The notes beneath the pieces were generated by a model. The model was not told the origin of the DNA and made no database searches. It saw only the letters and a list, made by a program, of their open reading frames with translations. Below, in pieces: positions 24,306 through 33,046 of a DNA stretch of 61,531 nucleotides. Origin of the DNA: Alphaproteobacteria bacterium UBA3760 (GTDB lineage: Bacteria > Pseudomonadota > Alphaproteobacteria > Rs-D84); assembly GCA_002371155.1 (NCBI GenBank), contig DFGC01000012.1:1-61531 (forward strand), in the 5' to 3' direction. Positions within the stretch are counted from its first letter, which is position 1, and every line of letters begins with the position of its first letter. The position numbers and the translations under genes were made by a program.

Positions 24306-24512
24306 ATGGATTGGGTAAATTTAATTTTTTTATATTTTAAATATATATTGGCCATAATCATAATAATAACAATTATTCTGGCACCGGCGTGGTTGGCGCG
24401 CCAAAACAAGAAAAATAAAACTGCAACCGCATGGATTCGCATATACAGTTGGCTGTTCGGGTGGACTGGGATTGGATGGTTGGTTGCATTATATATGGCG
24501 GTCCGGAAATAA
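24306..24512 (+). CDS. Small membrane protein, superinfection-immunity-like
   Basis: 68 residues with two hydrophobic helices (about 6-28 and 44-64). The second, WLFGWTGIGWLVALYMA, matches the pattern of the T4 Imm / superinfection immunity family (GWTxIGWxxAL). That family blocks phage DNA entry in T4-infected cells, but most bacterial members are uncharacterised. It follows eno by 53 bp; the ribosome-binding site is weak. Family call moderate, role uncertain. Confidence 0.5.
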   Translation: MDWVNLIFLYFKYILAIIIIITIILAPAWLARQNKKNKTATAWIRIYSWLFGWTGIGWLVALYMAVRK

Positions 24513-24532
24513 AGAACAAAAACAACACGTAT

Positions 24533-24860
24533 GGAACACCGACCACGACAAGAATCCACCACATCCCAAGAAATTAAATTTTATGAGATTATTGGATGTG
24601 GTCGATGTTCCGCAGTGTACAAATGCTACATAAGGGACATCGACCATGACAAGAATCCACCACATCCCAAGAAATTAAATTTTATGAGATTATTGGAAGC
24701 GATTGTTGGTTCGCAGTGTAGTTGACCTACATAAGAACCGACAATCACGACAAGAATCCACCGCATCCCAAGAAATTAAATTTTATGAGATTATTGGATG
24801 TGGTCGATGTTCCGCGGTGTACAAATGCTACATAAGGGACATCGACCACGACAAGAATCC
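24533..24860. repeat. 101-bp tandem array of hairpin units
   Basis: Three units start at 24547, 24648 and 24749, exactly 101 bp apart, with a fourth partial unit at 24850 and a partial hairpin arm before the first. Each has a ~50-bp constant half (from GACAAGAATCC to ATTATTGGA) and a ~50-bp hairpin. The hairpin loop is nearly constant (GCAGTGTA...CTACATAA or similar). Units 1 and 3 share one 14-bp stem (GTGGTCGATGTTCC) and unit 2 has another (GCGATTGTTGGTTC), each paired with its own complement. No convincing open frame crosses the array. A relative lies at 40151-40290. Confidence 0.85.
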
Positions 24861-24879
24861 ATAAAATTTAATTTATTTC

Positions 24880-24908
24880 TTGACTTTGGTGGATTTTTGT
24901 TCTAAATT
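24880..24908 (+). promoter_or_regulatory. Promoter for rpmB
   Basis: TTGACT at 24880-24885 and TAAATT at 24903-24908 with 17 bp between, directly after the tandem hairpin array and ~30 bp before the rpmB ATG. Confidence 0.6.
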
Positions 24909-24936
24909 ATGCCCTGCAATTAAAGGATATTGAATT

Positions 24937-25305
24937 ATGCCACGTGTATGTGATGTTACTGGTAAAAAAACAACTGTTGGTCACAATGTGTCCCATTCGG
25001 AACGCAAGACTAAACGCACATTTTTACCGAATTTACAAAAATTAAAATTTCACAGTGATATATTGGGTCGCGACTTTTTGTTGCGTATTTCGACGGCGGG
25101 TTTGCGCACATTAACCAAACACGGCGGTCTGGACGGATACGTAATGGCGAAACCAATTTCACGTTTAACCGACGAAATGGCGGCAATTAAACGCGCCATT
25201 GAAAAAAAGAATGGCACGGCTGCGACACCGGCGAAAAAACCTGTGCGCAAGGTGAATCGTTCGGCCCGTTTGGTTAAAAAGGTTTCCGCGAAAACCGCAA
25301 AATAA
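24937..25305 (+). CDS. rpmB: 50S ribosomal protein L28 with basic C-terminal tail
   Basis: 122 residues. The L28 core is clear (CDVTGKKTTVGHNVSHS, then KTKRTFLPNL). The last ~30 residues are a Lys/Ala/Val tail (AKKPVRKVNRSARLVKK) beyond the usual ~95-residue alphaproteobacterial length. The ATG follows AAAGGATATTGAATT. It is preceded by its own promoter and followed by tRNA-Leu 16 bp after the stop, possibly co-transcribed. Confidence 0.95.
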   Translation: MPRVCDVTGKKTTVGHNVSHSERKTKRTFLPNLQKLKFHSDILGRDFLLRISTAGLRTLTKHGGLDGYVMAKPISRLTDEMAAIKRAIEKKNGTAATPAKKPVRKVNRSARLVKKVSAKTAK

Positions 25306-25321
25306 TTGCGGCGGCGGTAAT

Positions 25322-25406
25322 GGCTCTGTGGCGGAACTGGTAGACGCGCTTGACTCAAAATCAAGTTCAGCAATGAGTATCGGTTCGATTCCGATCAGAG
25401 CCACCA
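25322..25406 (+). tRNA. tRNA-Leu (anticodon CAA)
   Basis: 85 nt with encoded CCA. Acceptor GGCTCTG pairs with CAGAGCC; the anticodon stem CTTGA/TCAAG encloses CTCAAAA (CAA). A long variable arm (TTCAGCAATGAGT) and T-arm GGTTCGATTCC mark a class II tRNA. Confidence 0.95.
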
Positions 25407-25414
25407 AAAATTAA

Positions 25415-25442
25415 AACCCATCTTGCATGGGTTTTTATTTTT
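25415..25442 (+). terminator. Terminator of rpmB / tRNA-Leu
   Basis: AAAACCCAT, loop CTTGC, ATGGGTTTTTATTTTT. Confidence 0.8.
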
Positions 25443-25450
25443 GCATGTAA

Positions 25451-25600
25451 ATGACGGACATCGAACCGATAGGTTCGGAACGGAGCGTCAGCGTAGTGAA
25501 AGGGGCCCGCCAAAATCACCAAGAACAAAGTGATTGGATTGATTTTGGCAGGGAATTATACATTCCGAGAAGCCGCCACCACGAATTTTCGTTAGTAAAA
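25451..25600 (+). repeat. Structured repeat, copy 1 (contains a 59-codon open frame)
   Basis: Begins ATGACGGACATCGAAC, contains the hairpin CGAACC-GATA-GGTTCG, a GGGGCCC centre, and ends CGAATTTTCGTTAGTAAAA. A second copy is at 25740-25890; both ends are nearly identical and the middle differs. An open frame runs from 25451 to 25630 (MTDIEPIGSER ... YIPRSRHHEFS), but it has no ribosome-binding site and is broken in copy 2, so coding is doubtful. Confidence 0.7.
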
Positions 25601-25624
25601 AAAACGCCAAATGGCGTTTTTTTT
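25597..25624 (+). terminator. Terminator closing repeat copy 1
   Basis: AAAACGCC, loop AAAT, GGCGTTTT followed by more T. It sits directly after the repeat end. Confidence 0.75.
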
Positions 25625-25739
25625 ATTTAAGAAAATTCAGTGCCTCGGCGTAGCAATCGCAGTCAACGATAATCATCCATATCACAACAAAATTTTTTAT
25701 TCGAAATTACTCACTAGCGAAGACGGGCAAAAATTTTCT

Positions 25740-25890
25740 ATGACGGATATCGAACCGATAGGTTCGGAACGGTTAGTTGATGAAAACGAGTGAAACGAAG
25801 TTTGAATCTTACGACGCGAAAGGGCCCCGCGAATACAATTCGTGGGAATCTACATTCCGAGAAGCCGCCACCACGAATTTTCGTTAGTAA
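25740..25890 (+). repeat. Structured repeat, copy 2
   Basis: Same start (ATGACGGATATCGAACC), hairpin and end block as copy 1. The reading frame of copy 1 hits TGA after 17 codons. Between the two copies (25626-25739) no gene is seen. Confidence 0.7.
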
Positions 25891-25916
25891 AAATCACCCA
25901 AACGGGTGATTTTTTA
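25889..25916. terminator. Terminator closing repeat copy 2, shared with autotransporter gene
   Basis: AAAATCACCC, loop AAAC, GGGTGATTTTTTA. It overlaps the stop of the convergent minus-strand gene at 25914. Confidence 0.75.
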
Positions 25917-28900
25917 TATTCCCAACCGATGTGATAATTTCATCATAAATATCGATTCGTTTCCAAACGCATCTGTATTGTTTGGGTTTACGCGATATAT
26001 GAACCCCAACGCACCGTCGGTCCAATCACCAAATTTATGACGATACGACGCATTAAAACGATATTCTCTTTTTTCTGGTGTTAAATCAATATCGCGTTCA
26101 CCTAAATAATTTACAATCAATGCGCCATTTTCATCTACATCAAAATCTGCAAACGAATAACGCATAACACCACCCGTCAATGCCAATGGGACAGACACCC
26201 CAAAATCAAAATTGCCAAACCGCGCACCCGCCGCAAAGGCATTTGATTTCAATTCATCCAATCCCAACACAATCCCATTTGCAATATCCCCAACATGTGT
26301 CCATGCAAATGTTGCGCGCAAAGATAAATCAATATTTTCATCAAACGCATATCGTGCAACCGAATCGATATAATTTGTATCGGCGCCATTCAAATCAAAA
26401 AATCCATAGCCCGCCGCACCCAAAACAGTATTCGATTCGTGCATTGTTCCAACATTCGATACAATCGACAATTTTTCATCACTAAATTTTATTCCTGATT
26501 CTGCGCCCGACGCATCGCCCAATTTTGCTGCCGCGAAATTATTCGACACCACGGGGTCATTTTCCAGCAATCCATCCGTTGTAATATTTCCAACAAACCC
26601 GCGCATGGCAATCGCAAATTTCCCAGACTTTAATTCCGCGCCCGTTGACACTGCATTTGACACCAAACCCAACACCGGATTCGCATGTCCCCAGAAACGC
26701 GATTCGCCATCGGTCAAATAATGCTGATATTCTGATTTTAATCCATACCGGTCATTTGCCCATGCAATCGACAAATTATCCACACCCGACATATTATCAT
26801 CATATAATTTTTCATGACGCGCAAAACCAAATTGCAAATTGCCGAATGATACAGTATTCGCAACATCATGCGTTTTCAATTCACCCAATGTATCACCCAA
26901 ATATAATCCATGCGCCACGCCATCACTCAACATAAATTCATTGTTCCACACGCGCGCCACAGATAATTCTGAATCTTGCGATGATAACACATCATACGCC
27001 GCGACCGGCACAACGACACCACGCGCACCAAATACATTTGTCATACGAACCCCAGATGCCCGGAAACTGTCCCAGAACAAACTATTCCCCGACACGATGT
27101 CACCATTTGCATAATAATAAATTTTTTCATTTGGCGTGACCGCACGTTCCAAATTTATTAAACCATAACCAAACACCTGTTTGAACGCATCCAAATAAGC
27201 CGTCCCCGTCAATGCATCTTTCTGCACAGACATCGTATATTTTGATTTCAGAAACGCAACCAAATCATCGACACTATACCAATCACCCGACGGATTTTTT
27301 GCCAGATATGGCCCATCCGCCGTCAAAGCCAACAAATTGAAAATCGTTTGATTCGACATATATCCAAAAGCTTTTTTCAACGATGCCACCGCCCCAGACA
27401 TCGCCGCAACCGCATATTCTGAATTATCGCCCGGCGCCGCAAAGCACCATGGGTCAACGCCACCAACCCCACTGCCCGCGACACCACACATACGCGAACG
27501 ATATACATTTGTGCCACCATCGTTCCATGTTGACAACTGAACTTTTCCAAACAATGAACCAACGCCATTACCATATTGCGCAACCGTCGTCGCAGCAGCA
27601 GTCCCCAGCACATGTTGAACCGCGACCACAGAAATAAAATTCTTGTCAATTTTATCCGAATACACAACCGGGGCATAATTTTCAAATGTCGCATCCACAC
27701 CCGACGGATAATTTGCAACATTATATCCACCAACCGAATTTACAACAATCGGTGAACCGACATTATAACGACTGAACAAATCGTCTGCATATGCGCCCTG
27801 GCCTGTGCCATACCAATATGCAATCCGTGTTTGAAAATTCGACGATGTTGCACCACCCGCCGAATTAGAAAAACCATCAATCGTGTCATATCCCGACGAT
27901 GTCAACGAATTTGTATTCTGAACAACATTTGCGATAACATCAGGCGTTGGACTTAAACGCAACGCATCATACATTGCGCGATAATTATATATACCACTCG
28001 CACCATCGCCAATTCGATATACCGCCAAAGAACCATACGGCACAAATCCATATAAATCACCCGAACGACCACCCGCCGCCCAACCGGCAACAATTTTCGC
28101 GATATTATTATCCTTCGCCGTTGCCGCCGAATTTTCAACCGCCGTCCCATTTCCAGACAAATCAAAATCTGTATTTTCCGTCCCAACGCAATTCGTGCCA
28201 TTACATCCCGAATTATTATAGTTTTTATATTTATCGACATAACTGACGCCGCCCATAACACTGTCGGCGACCGGTATTCCACCCGCACGCACCAAAGATC
28301 CACTTGAATTGTCTATGCCATTGGCGGTAATCAACGCAACCAGCGCAGGTGTTCCGCCATGAACCTCGGCTGCGACACCAGACATTAACAGAGGAACCTT
28401 GGTCGTTTCATTTCTGAAAATATATTGTCCATAATAACTGTTGGCAAACAAATCATATCCATGCGACATCAGTAAATAATTTTGCATATAATTCGAATCT
28501 GTGGCGGGCAATCCACGCAACCAATCAAAATCAGTTTTTCCAATGGTATTTGCCCAATTATCACCACTGACATTTGCATTTGGATTTATCGTTCCATCAG
28601 TTGCCAAATATGCCGGACTATACGGCACAACCAACGACGGATTGACCGCGTCGTCATCGCCCGTTCCCCCACCCGGGGTATTTCCAGAATGACTGCCTGA
28701 ACCCGTCCCAGAATCATTGTCATTGCCACCGTCGAACGCATCCGTCAACCACAACAAACCGCCAATCACCGCGCCCGCACCGACAACACCCAACAACAAT
28801 TTATGACTGGACGACAGACCGGAAAACATACCTGTATCATCGGCATTTTGATTTCGCGCGCGATAGTTTTTAATCTGTCGATCACATTGCGACGCATCTG

Positions 28901-29153
28901 CGCCATACATTTGTAATATTTGCACCGCACGCATATCGTTATTCATAACCGCAGTGCACACAACCGACACGCCTGTTGAATCGACATAATTTACATCGGC
29001 ACCACTGTTAATTAAATTTTGCACCAAACGCGTATTTCCATTGCGCGCTGCCGACAGCAACTGGGCCGCCATATTAAAATCAGCCCCCGCCGCCATCGCG
29101 CCAACGGGACAAAACACCACACCACCCAAGATAAATTTATTGAATTTCAACAA
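25914..29153 (-). CDS. Autotransporter-like protein: ankyrin + inactive subtilisin-like domain + beta-barrel
   Basis: 1079 residues. A signal peptide is cut near GAMA. Ankyrin repeats span ~25-95 (LISAARNGNTRL-like, SGADVNYVD) and a hydrophobic glycine-zipper helix ~119-137. A peptidase S8-like domain (~200-675) ends with the S8-autotransporter signature GYGLINLERAV, and a C-terminal beta-barrel of ~280 residues follows. Aligned by eye, the S8 triad is lost: Thr276 for Asp (VALITANGID), Lys347 for His (before IAKIVAGWAAGG) and Glu579 for Ser (EYAVAAMSGAV). The start is TTG; TTG codons at 29153 and 29150 follow GAGAGAG. Likely outer-membrane surface protein, probably not a protease. Confidence 0.78.
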   Translation of the reverse strand: MLKFNKFILGGVVFCPVGAMAAGADFNMAAQLLSAARNGNTRLVQNLINSGADVNYVDSTGVSVVCTAVMNNDMRAVQILQMYGADASQCDRQIKNYRARNQNADDTGMFSGLSSSHKLLLGVVGAGAVIGGLLWLTDAFDGGNDNDSGTGSGSHSGNTPGGGTGDDDAVNPSLVVPYSPAYLATDGTINPNANVSGDNWANTIGKTDFDWLRGLPATDSNYMQNYLLMSHGYDLFANSYYGQYIFRNETTKVPLLMSGVAAEVHGGTPALVALITANGIDNSSGSLVRAGGIPVADSVMGGVSYVDKYKNYNNSGCNGTNCVGTENTDFDLSGNGTAVENSAATAKDNNIAKIVAGWAAGGRSGDLYGFVPYGSLAVYRIGDGASGIYNYRAMYDALRLSPTPDVIANVVQNTNSLTSSGYDTIDGFSNSAGGATSSNFQTRIAYWYGTGQGAYADDLFSRYNVGSPIVVNSVGGYNVANYPSGVDATFENYAPVVYSDKIDKNFISVVAVQHVLGTAAATTVAQYGNGVGSLFGKVQLSTWNDGGTNVYRSRMCGVAGSGVGGVDPWCFAAPGDNSEYAVAAMSGAVASLKKAFGYMSNQTIFNLLALTADGPYLAKNPSGDWYSVDDLVAFLKSKYTMSVQKDALTGTAYLDAFKQVFGYGLINLERAVTPNEKIYYYANGDIVSGNSLFWDSFRASGVRMTNVFGARGVVVPVAAYDVLSSQDSELSVARVWNNEFMLSDGVAHGLYLGDTLGELKTHDVANTVSFGNLQFGFARHEKLYDDNMSGVDNLSIAWANDRYGLKSEYQHYLTDGESRFWGHANPVLGLVSNAVSTGAELKSGKFAIAMRGFVGNITTDGLLENDPVVSNNFAAAKLGDASGAESGIKFSDEKLSIVSNVGTMHESNTVLGAAGYGFFDLNGADTNYIDSVARYAFDENIDLSLRATFAWTHVGDIANGIVLGLDELKSNAFAAGARFGNFDFGVSVPLALTGGVMRYSFADFDVDENGALIVNYLGERDIDLTPEKREYRFNASYRHKFGDWTDGALGFIYRVNPNNTDAFGNESIFMMKLSHRLGI

Positions 29154-29212
29154 TCTCTCTCATGCTTTACGAACATGCTATCACATAACCCGAAACCAAG
29201 TCCAGAAAAAAA

Positions 29213-29246
29213 CATAAAAAATACCGTCCAAACGGACGGTATAAAA
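29213..29246 (-). terminator. Terminator of the small gene at 29262
   Basis: On the minus strand ATACCGTCC, loop GTTT, GGACGGTAT then TTTTTTA. Confidence 0.8.
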
Positions 29247-29261
29247 ACACAAAACAAAAGT

Positions 29262-29723
29262 TTAATGATAAACATACCCCTTAAATTTACACGTAACCAT
29301 AATCTGAGTCTGTTTCGTTGTATCTTGCGGTATCGTATCTTGTTTCGGTTCTGGTTTAACCGGATTTTTTTTCGGTTCTACCACTGGCTTTCTTTTCCTT
29401 GGCACAGGTTTTTGTTCCCGTTGTTTATCGCAATCACAACAACTGTCAACAATACTCAAAATAGAATCCGCCGTTTCCTGTAAATCATCAACCTTGGCTT
29501 CGGTTCTTTGAACGACTGTATACGTTGCTTTATCAAACGCCTTTGTCGTATCAGCATCACGTTTTAACAAATCAGTATCTCCAAGAACCTTTTTCACACC
29601 TTCGTTGGTTTCACGCGCCACATCGCCATCAGAACAATTTTTAATTCCCAACAACAACAACGCCCCCAATGTCACATATAACACAGGTCTTTCTGCACGT
29701 GCCAAAACATTTTTCAATTTCAT
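29262..29723 (-). CDS. Small membrane-anchored hypothetical protein
   Basis: 153 residues; the ATG follows TAGGAGT. An N-terminal hydrophobic helix (VLYVTLGALLLLGIKNC, ~14-30) is followed by an acidic, helical region, a CCDCD cluster near residue 95, then a Pro/Lys-rich tail (PVVEPKKNPVKPEPK) ending CKFKGYVYH. The Pro/Lys stretch could span the periplasm as in TonB-like proteins, but no TonB motif is present. It diverges from the next gene and has its own terminator. Confidence 0.6.
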   Translation of the reverse strand: MKLKNVLARAERPVLYVTLGALLLLGIKNCSDGDVARETNEGVKKVLGDTDLLKRDADTTKAFDKATYTVVQRTEAKVDDLQETADSILSIVDSCCDCDKQREQKPVPRKRKPVVEPKKNPVKPEPKQDTIPQDTTKQTQIMVTCKFKGYVYH

Positions 29724-29851
29724 TTTTTACTCCTAAATTTCATATTACGACGATAATATAATACAAAAACGATATTTTGTCAATAGAAAATATTATTTTT
29801 TTCTTTTTTATGCTACAATTTTTTGATATAATACACACTCGAGAGAGTATG

Positions 29852-30700
29852 ATGAAAAAAATCGCGATTTTTGCGCTATCTTTACTTGTCGTCCCCGAAA
29901 TAGTTCTGGGCGCGCCATGTTCGCGCATAAATTTGACGCGTTGTTTGGATTCTGCATGCGCAATAAATTTATCATCAAATCCGGCGGCGCGTTGCCAATA
30001 TTGCGGCACCGCCCAGGCGGGCACCCCCGCATCAAACATGCGAAACATATCCGCCGGCACATCATCAAAAAACACGATAACCGCGCGGGAATTGCACTCT
30101 GCACCGTCTGACCCGGGTGAACGATACATTTGGGCAACAAAATTATGCCTGGGGCGCGTTGAAAATTGCACAACCACAGATGTCGACGAAACATACGACC
30201 CATTGATTGAAAAATCTTGCACGGCGGCGGGTGTCCAACGAACATTTGCACAAATTCAGCAATCAAATGCAAAAACGACACGCAACGCAAATGTATGCAG
30301 TAACGAAATTTCTGTGTGCATAACAAAATCAGACAAATGCAACACAGATTATTCCACATGCACCGACGACGCAAAATTCGACCAATTTTTCGCCGCCTGT
30401 GCCAGTCAATCAACTGGTTGCACCGCATATGTTGATAACATCCGTCGTGATATAAATTCAACACGCAAAACATTTTTATCAACCGTAAATGAATCCGTTG
30501 AATCGATTGCCGCCGCACACAAATCTGCGCGCGAACAAGAAATAACAATAACCCGCTCTAATTGCAGCCGAAATACAGAATTCGACAAATGTGTCGCGAC
30601 GATATGCCAAAACAATACATCGGACAATTGCGCATCCGATAAAAGTATCGCCACCGCACTATGTCAATTCTATAAAACCGCATGCACCAAGGTAAAATAA
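29852..30700 (+). CDS. Exported heptad-cysteine protein (283 residues)
   Basis: The frame opens at 29777, but the paired ATGs at 29849/29852 follow GAGAGAG and open a clear signal peptide (MKKIAIFALSLLVV... to VLGA). The mature protein is cysteine-rich. Residues ~148-170 hold VCSNEISVC, then KCNTDYSTC: cysteines spaced by six residues, the motif found repeatedly in the next gene and in the 928-residue protein at 36543. An acidic helical region and a C-terminal cysteine group follow. Its stop is 3 bp before the next gene, so the two form an operon. No known family; disulfide-bonded periplasmic or surface protein is inferred. Confidence 0.72.
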   Translation: MKKIAIFALSLLVVPEIVLGAPCSRINLTRCLDSACAINLSSNPAARCQYCGTAQAGTPASNMRNISAGTSSKNTITARELHSAPSDPGERYIWATKLCLGRVENCTTTDVDETYDPLIEKSCTAAGVQRTFAQIQQSNAKTTRNANVCSNEISVCITKSDKCNTDYSTCTDDAKFDQFFAACASQSTGCTAYVDNIRRDINSTRKTFLSTVNESVESIAAAHKSAREQEITITRSNCSRNTEFDKCVATICQNNTSDNCASDKSIATALCQFYKTACTKVK

Positions 30701-30703
30701 AAA

Positions 30704-31876
30704 ATGACAAACAAAAAAAATATTAAATCATGGATTATATTTGGCGCAACATGCGGGATGATTTTCATGAATACATGCTCGGGCGCAGTGGTGTATGAAC
30801 GTGAATCAAAAACACCCGCACAAACAATTGAAAACAAAAGTTCTGTATTTGGCACACAAATATCCAGTGAATCTGACGACACTGCATTGGCGGACCAAAT
30901 TCGCGCACAACGCAACGCACGCGATGCCGCCGATATGCGCAACAACACATCGACCCAGATAAATTCTGGGACATCACAAATAAATTGCGACAACGCATTA
31001 CGCAAATGTATAGAATCACAATGCGGGGCAAAATATACCAAATGCGCAACCGATTCCGACACAACATTTTCAGATAAATTAAATGCATGTCGAAAAAACA
31101 CAACATGCACAGCACACGAATTCAATGTATTCACAAATGAAATCAAGGCAGACAAATCGCAACAGGTTTTACTTGCCCAATATACTGCAACCATAGATTG
31201 CGGCAATCGTTATAATAATTGTATCATTTCCAAATGTGGCACACATTTCAATAAATGCCTGGGTAAAACATCTGGCGACCGCGCGATTGCAGATTGCAAA
31301 CAAATTGCAACCGAATGTAACACATATGATTCGGGTTTAACATCACGCATTGGTTCGGTATTCGCAACACTGCGCACCAATGCCCAGGAACAAATTCGTC
31401 GCGACGAACAACGGTTATACGCATTACGCGATCAAATGCGCCAGGTATGTGAATCATTGGGCGCAATGTTTGACGACCGAACATTGGATTGCGTATTCAC
31501 CGCCAACCTGTATTCTGGCGACAATTATAACACGCCCGTCGCATCGAAAAAATTATACGCGGGCTCTGTATTTGATTGCACACCCGATTGGTTTGGTATA
31601 GACATCACAACATTCAAAGAAAACGCATACAGATTGACCCGCGCACAAAGTTCCGCATCCGCGGCGATGTTGGGATCGGGACTGGGGATTGCCACCGGTG
31701 CAATAACATCGGGCGCAATTGACCGCGCCGTCACATCCCAAGAGGCATTGGATAAATTAAAAACATTATGCGACCGCGCCGGTGGCGATGTCCAAGACGG
31801 CAAATGTGTTTATCCCGACGACACAGAAACCGACACCCAAAATACAAACAATCAAAATAGAAACGGCATCAAATAA
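30704..31876 (+). CDS. Exported heptad-cysteine protein with glycine zipper (390 residues)
   Basis: Signal-anchor-like N-terminus (WIIFGATCGMIFMNTC), then an acidic linker. Two cysteine-hairpin motifs follow, C-x6-C-x4-C-x6-C: residues ~94-114 (ending CGAKYTKC) and ~165-186 (ending CGTHFNKC). Near the C-terminus is a glycine-zipper segment (GSGLGIATGAITSGAID), then a short cysteine pair and a Thr/Asn-rich tail. The start lies 3 bp after the upstream stop. The layout (repeated cysteine motif plus glycine zipper) links it to the proteins at 33047 and 36543. Function unknown. Confidence 0.72.
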   Translation: MTNKKNIKSWIIFGATCGMIFMNTCSGAVVYERESKTPAQTIENKSSVFGTQISSESDDTALADQIRAQRNARDAADMRNNTSTQINSGTSQINCDNALRKCIESQCGAKYTKCATDSDTTFSDKLNACRKNTTCTAHEFNVFTNEIKADKSQQVLLAQYTATIDCGNRYNNCIISKCGTHFNKCLGKTSGDRAIADCKQIATECNTYDSGLTSRIGSVFATLRTNAQEQIRRDEQRLYALRDQMRQVCESLGAMFDDRTLDCVFTANLYSGDNYNTPVASKKLYAGSVFDCTPDWFGIDITTFKENAYRLTRAQSSASAAMLGSGLGIATGAITSGAIDRAVTSQEALDKLKTLCDRAGGDVQDGKCVYPDDTETDTQNTNNQNRNGIK

Positions 31877-31881
31877 CCACC

Positions 31882-32745
31882 CTATCGCGCCTTGGGCTGT
31901 GCATGCATATACACGGTATCGCAACAAAAATCGTATTTGAACCGTTTATCGCTTTTCAATAAATCAGATATAATTTTATTTTTAGATGCCAATGTATCAA
32001 CAATCATAATTCCATCATCATTCAAATTAGAACTCAATTTATTTATAATATTATAAATCTGCCCGACGCCATTTGCATAGCCCAACACATTTGACAGATA
32101 AATAACATCATATTTTTTGCCATTTATGCGCCCCGGTAATTCATATAAATCCGACCATATAAAATTGAAATATTTTGGCATACATGATTTTGCCGCATTA
32201 TATTCAGAATCCGACATAAAAAACATTTTATTCATACGATACGCACCAAAAATATTACACCCACGCATATTTTCCAAATAATTTAATATATCACTATCGT
32301 TATTATCGGAAAATGTATCACGCACAACATCCCAACGACTATATGACGAAAACAAACACGGACAGCCCGACAAAGATTCCAAAACATCATAATATTTTTG
32401 TTTGGGAAAATCTTTTTTCATCATATGCATTTTAACCCGCATAACAAAATACGCATGAATTGAAATATCAAACACATCAACATTTTTTGCACCCGCACCC
32501 GCCAACATCAACGGCATATCACCACCACCACACACCGCCAATGCCGTTTTATTTTCTGGACACGCCCACCATTTTACAATTTCCGATAACATTTCATTTG
32601 AAATTAAATAAGACGGCGAATATTTGGAAAATTGATAACCTTGCCAATCATCTAATCCCACAAATCCCCAATAAATAAAATGCGTTCCCAACGGACGATA
32701 TCCGCGCCGCGCCACATTTGCATCAATATTATATTTTGCCCACAT
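31882..32745 (-). CDS. SAM-dependent methyltransferase-like protein
   Basis: 287 residues; the ATG follows GAGG. A Rossmann methyltransferase pattern is visible: motif I ALAVCGGGDMPLMLAGAG, an acidic end of strand 2 (VDVFDIS), motif IV-like YDVIYLSNVLGYANG and motif VI-like DDGIMIVDTL. The rest matches no family I recognise and the substrate is unknown. It converges on the cysteine-rich gene pair, with 5 bp between stops. DUF3419-type lipid methyltransferases are one alternative. Confidence 0.6.
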   Translation of the reverse strand: MWAKYNIDANVARRGYRPLGTHFIYWGFVGLDDWQGYQFSKYSPSYLISNEMLSEIVKWWACPENKTALAVCGGGDMPLMLAGAGAKNVDVFDISIHAYFVMRVKMHMMKKDFPKQKYYDVLESLSGCPCLFSSYSRWDVVRDTFSDNNDSDILNYLENMRGCNIFGAYRMNKMFFMSDSEYNAAKSCMPKYFNFIWSDLYELPGRINGKKYDVIYLSNVLGYANGVGQIYNIINKLSSNLNDDGIMIVDTLASKNKIISDLLKSDKRFKYDFCCDTVYMHAQPKAR

Positions 32746-32812
32746 ATTCTAAGCCTCTATAAAAAAATTATAGACAATAATTATTTTATGTCAAACAAAT
32801 TATTCCCGCCCA

Positions 32813-32935
32813 ATCGTCATCCCGCGGACGCGCGGGATCCAGTTGACGACATTTGTCGTCAACCTGTGTCATTTGGCATAATTACGCAAGTTTTGCGTCC
32901 CGCAAAACTGGATACCGCCCTGGCATGACGACACT
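32813..32935. repeat. Nested palindromic intergenic repeat
   Basis: Outer arms TCGTCAT and ATGACGA enclose three hairpins: CCCGCG/CGCGGG, GTTGACGAC/GTCGTCAAC and AGTTTTGCG/CGCAAAACT. Its GC content is visibly higher than that of the flanking genes. The first dozen bases (TCGTCATCCCGCG) recur at 59218, and the following CCTTGCGGCGGG also recurs there. From 32746 to 33046 nothing else is seen. Confidence 0.75.
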
Positions 32936-33046
32936 TTCAACCCCGCCCTTGCGGCGGGACTCGAATGGGGCGGAATTTTTAACAATAAAAAAACGGATGC
33001 CGAAACCGGCATCCGTACTCAAAATCCCCAAAGATTTCGAATAGCC

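Noticed and set aside
24533..24860. CRISPR-like array
   Set aside because: The 101-bp period, self-complementary variable part and two recurring stem types do not fit repeat-spacer structure, and no cas genes are present.
25451..25630. 59-codon gene beginning MTDIEPIGSER
   Set aside because: No ribosome-binding site, the frame runs through a terminator hairpin, and the second copy is broken after 17 codons; kept as a repeat instead.
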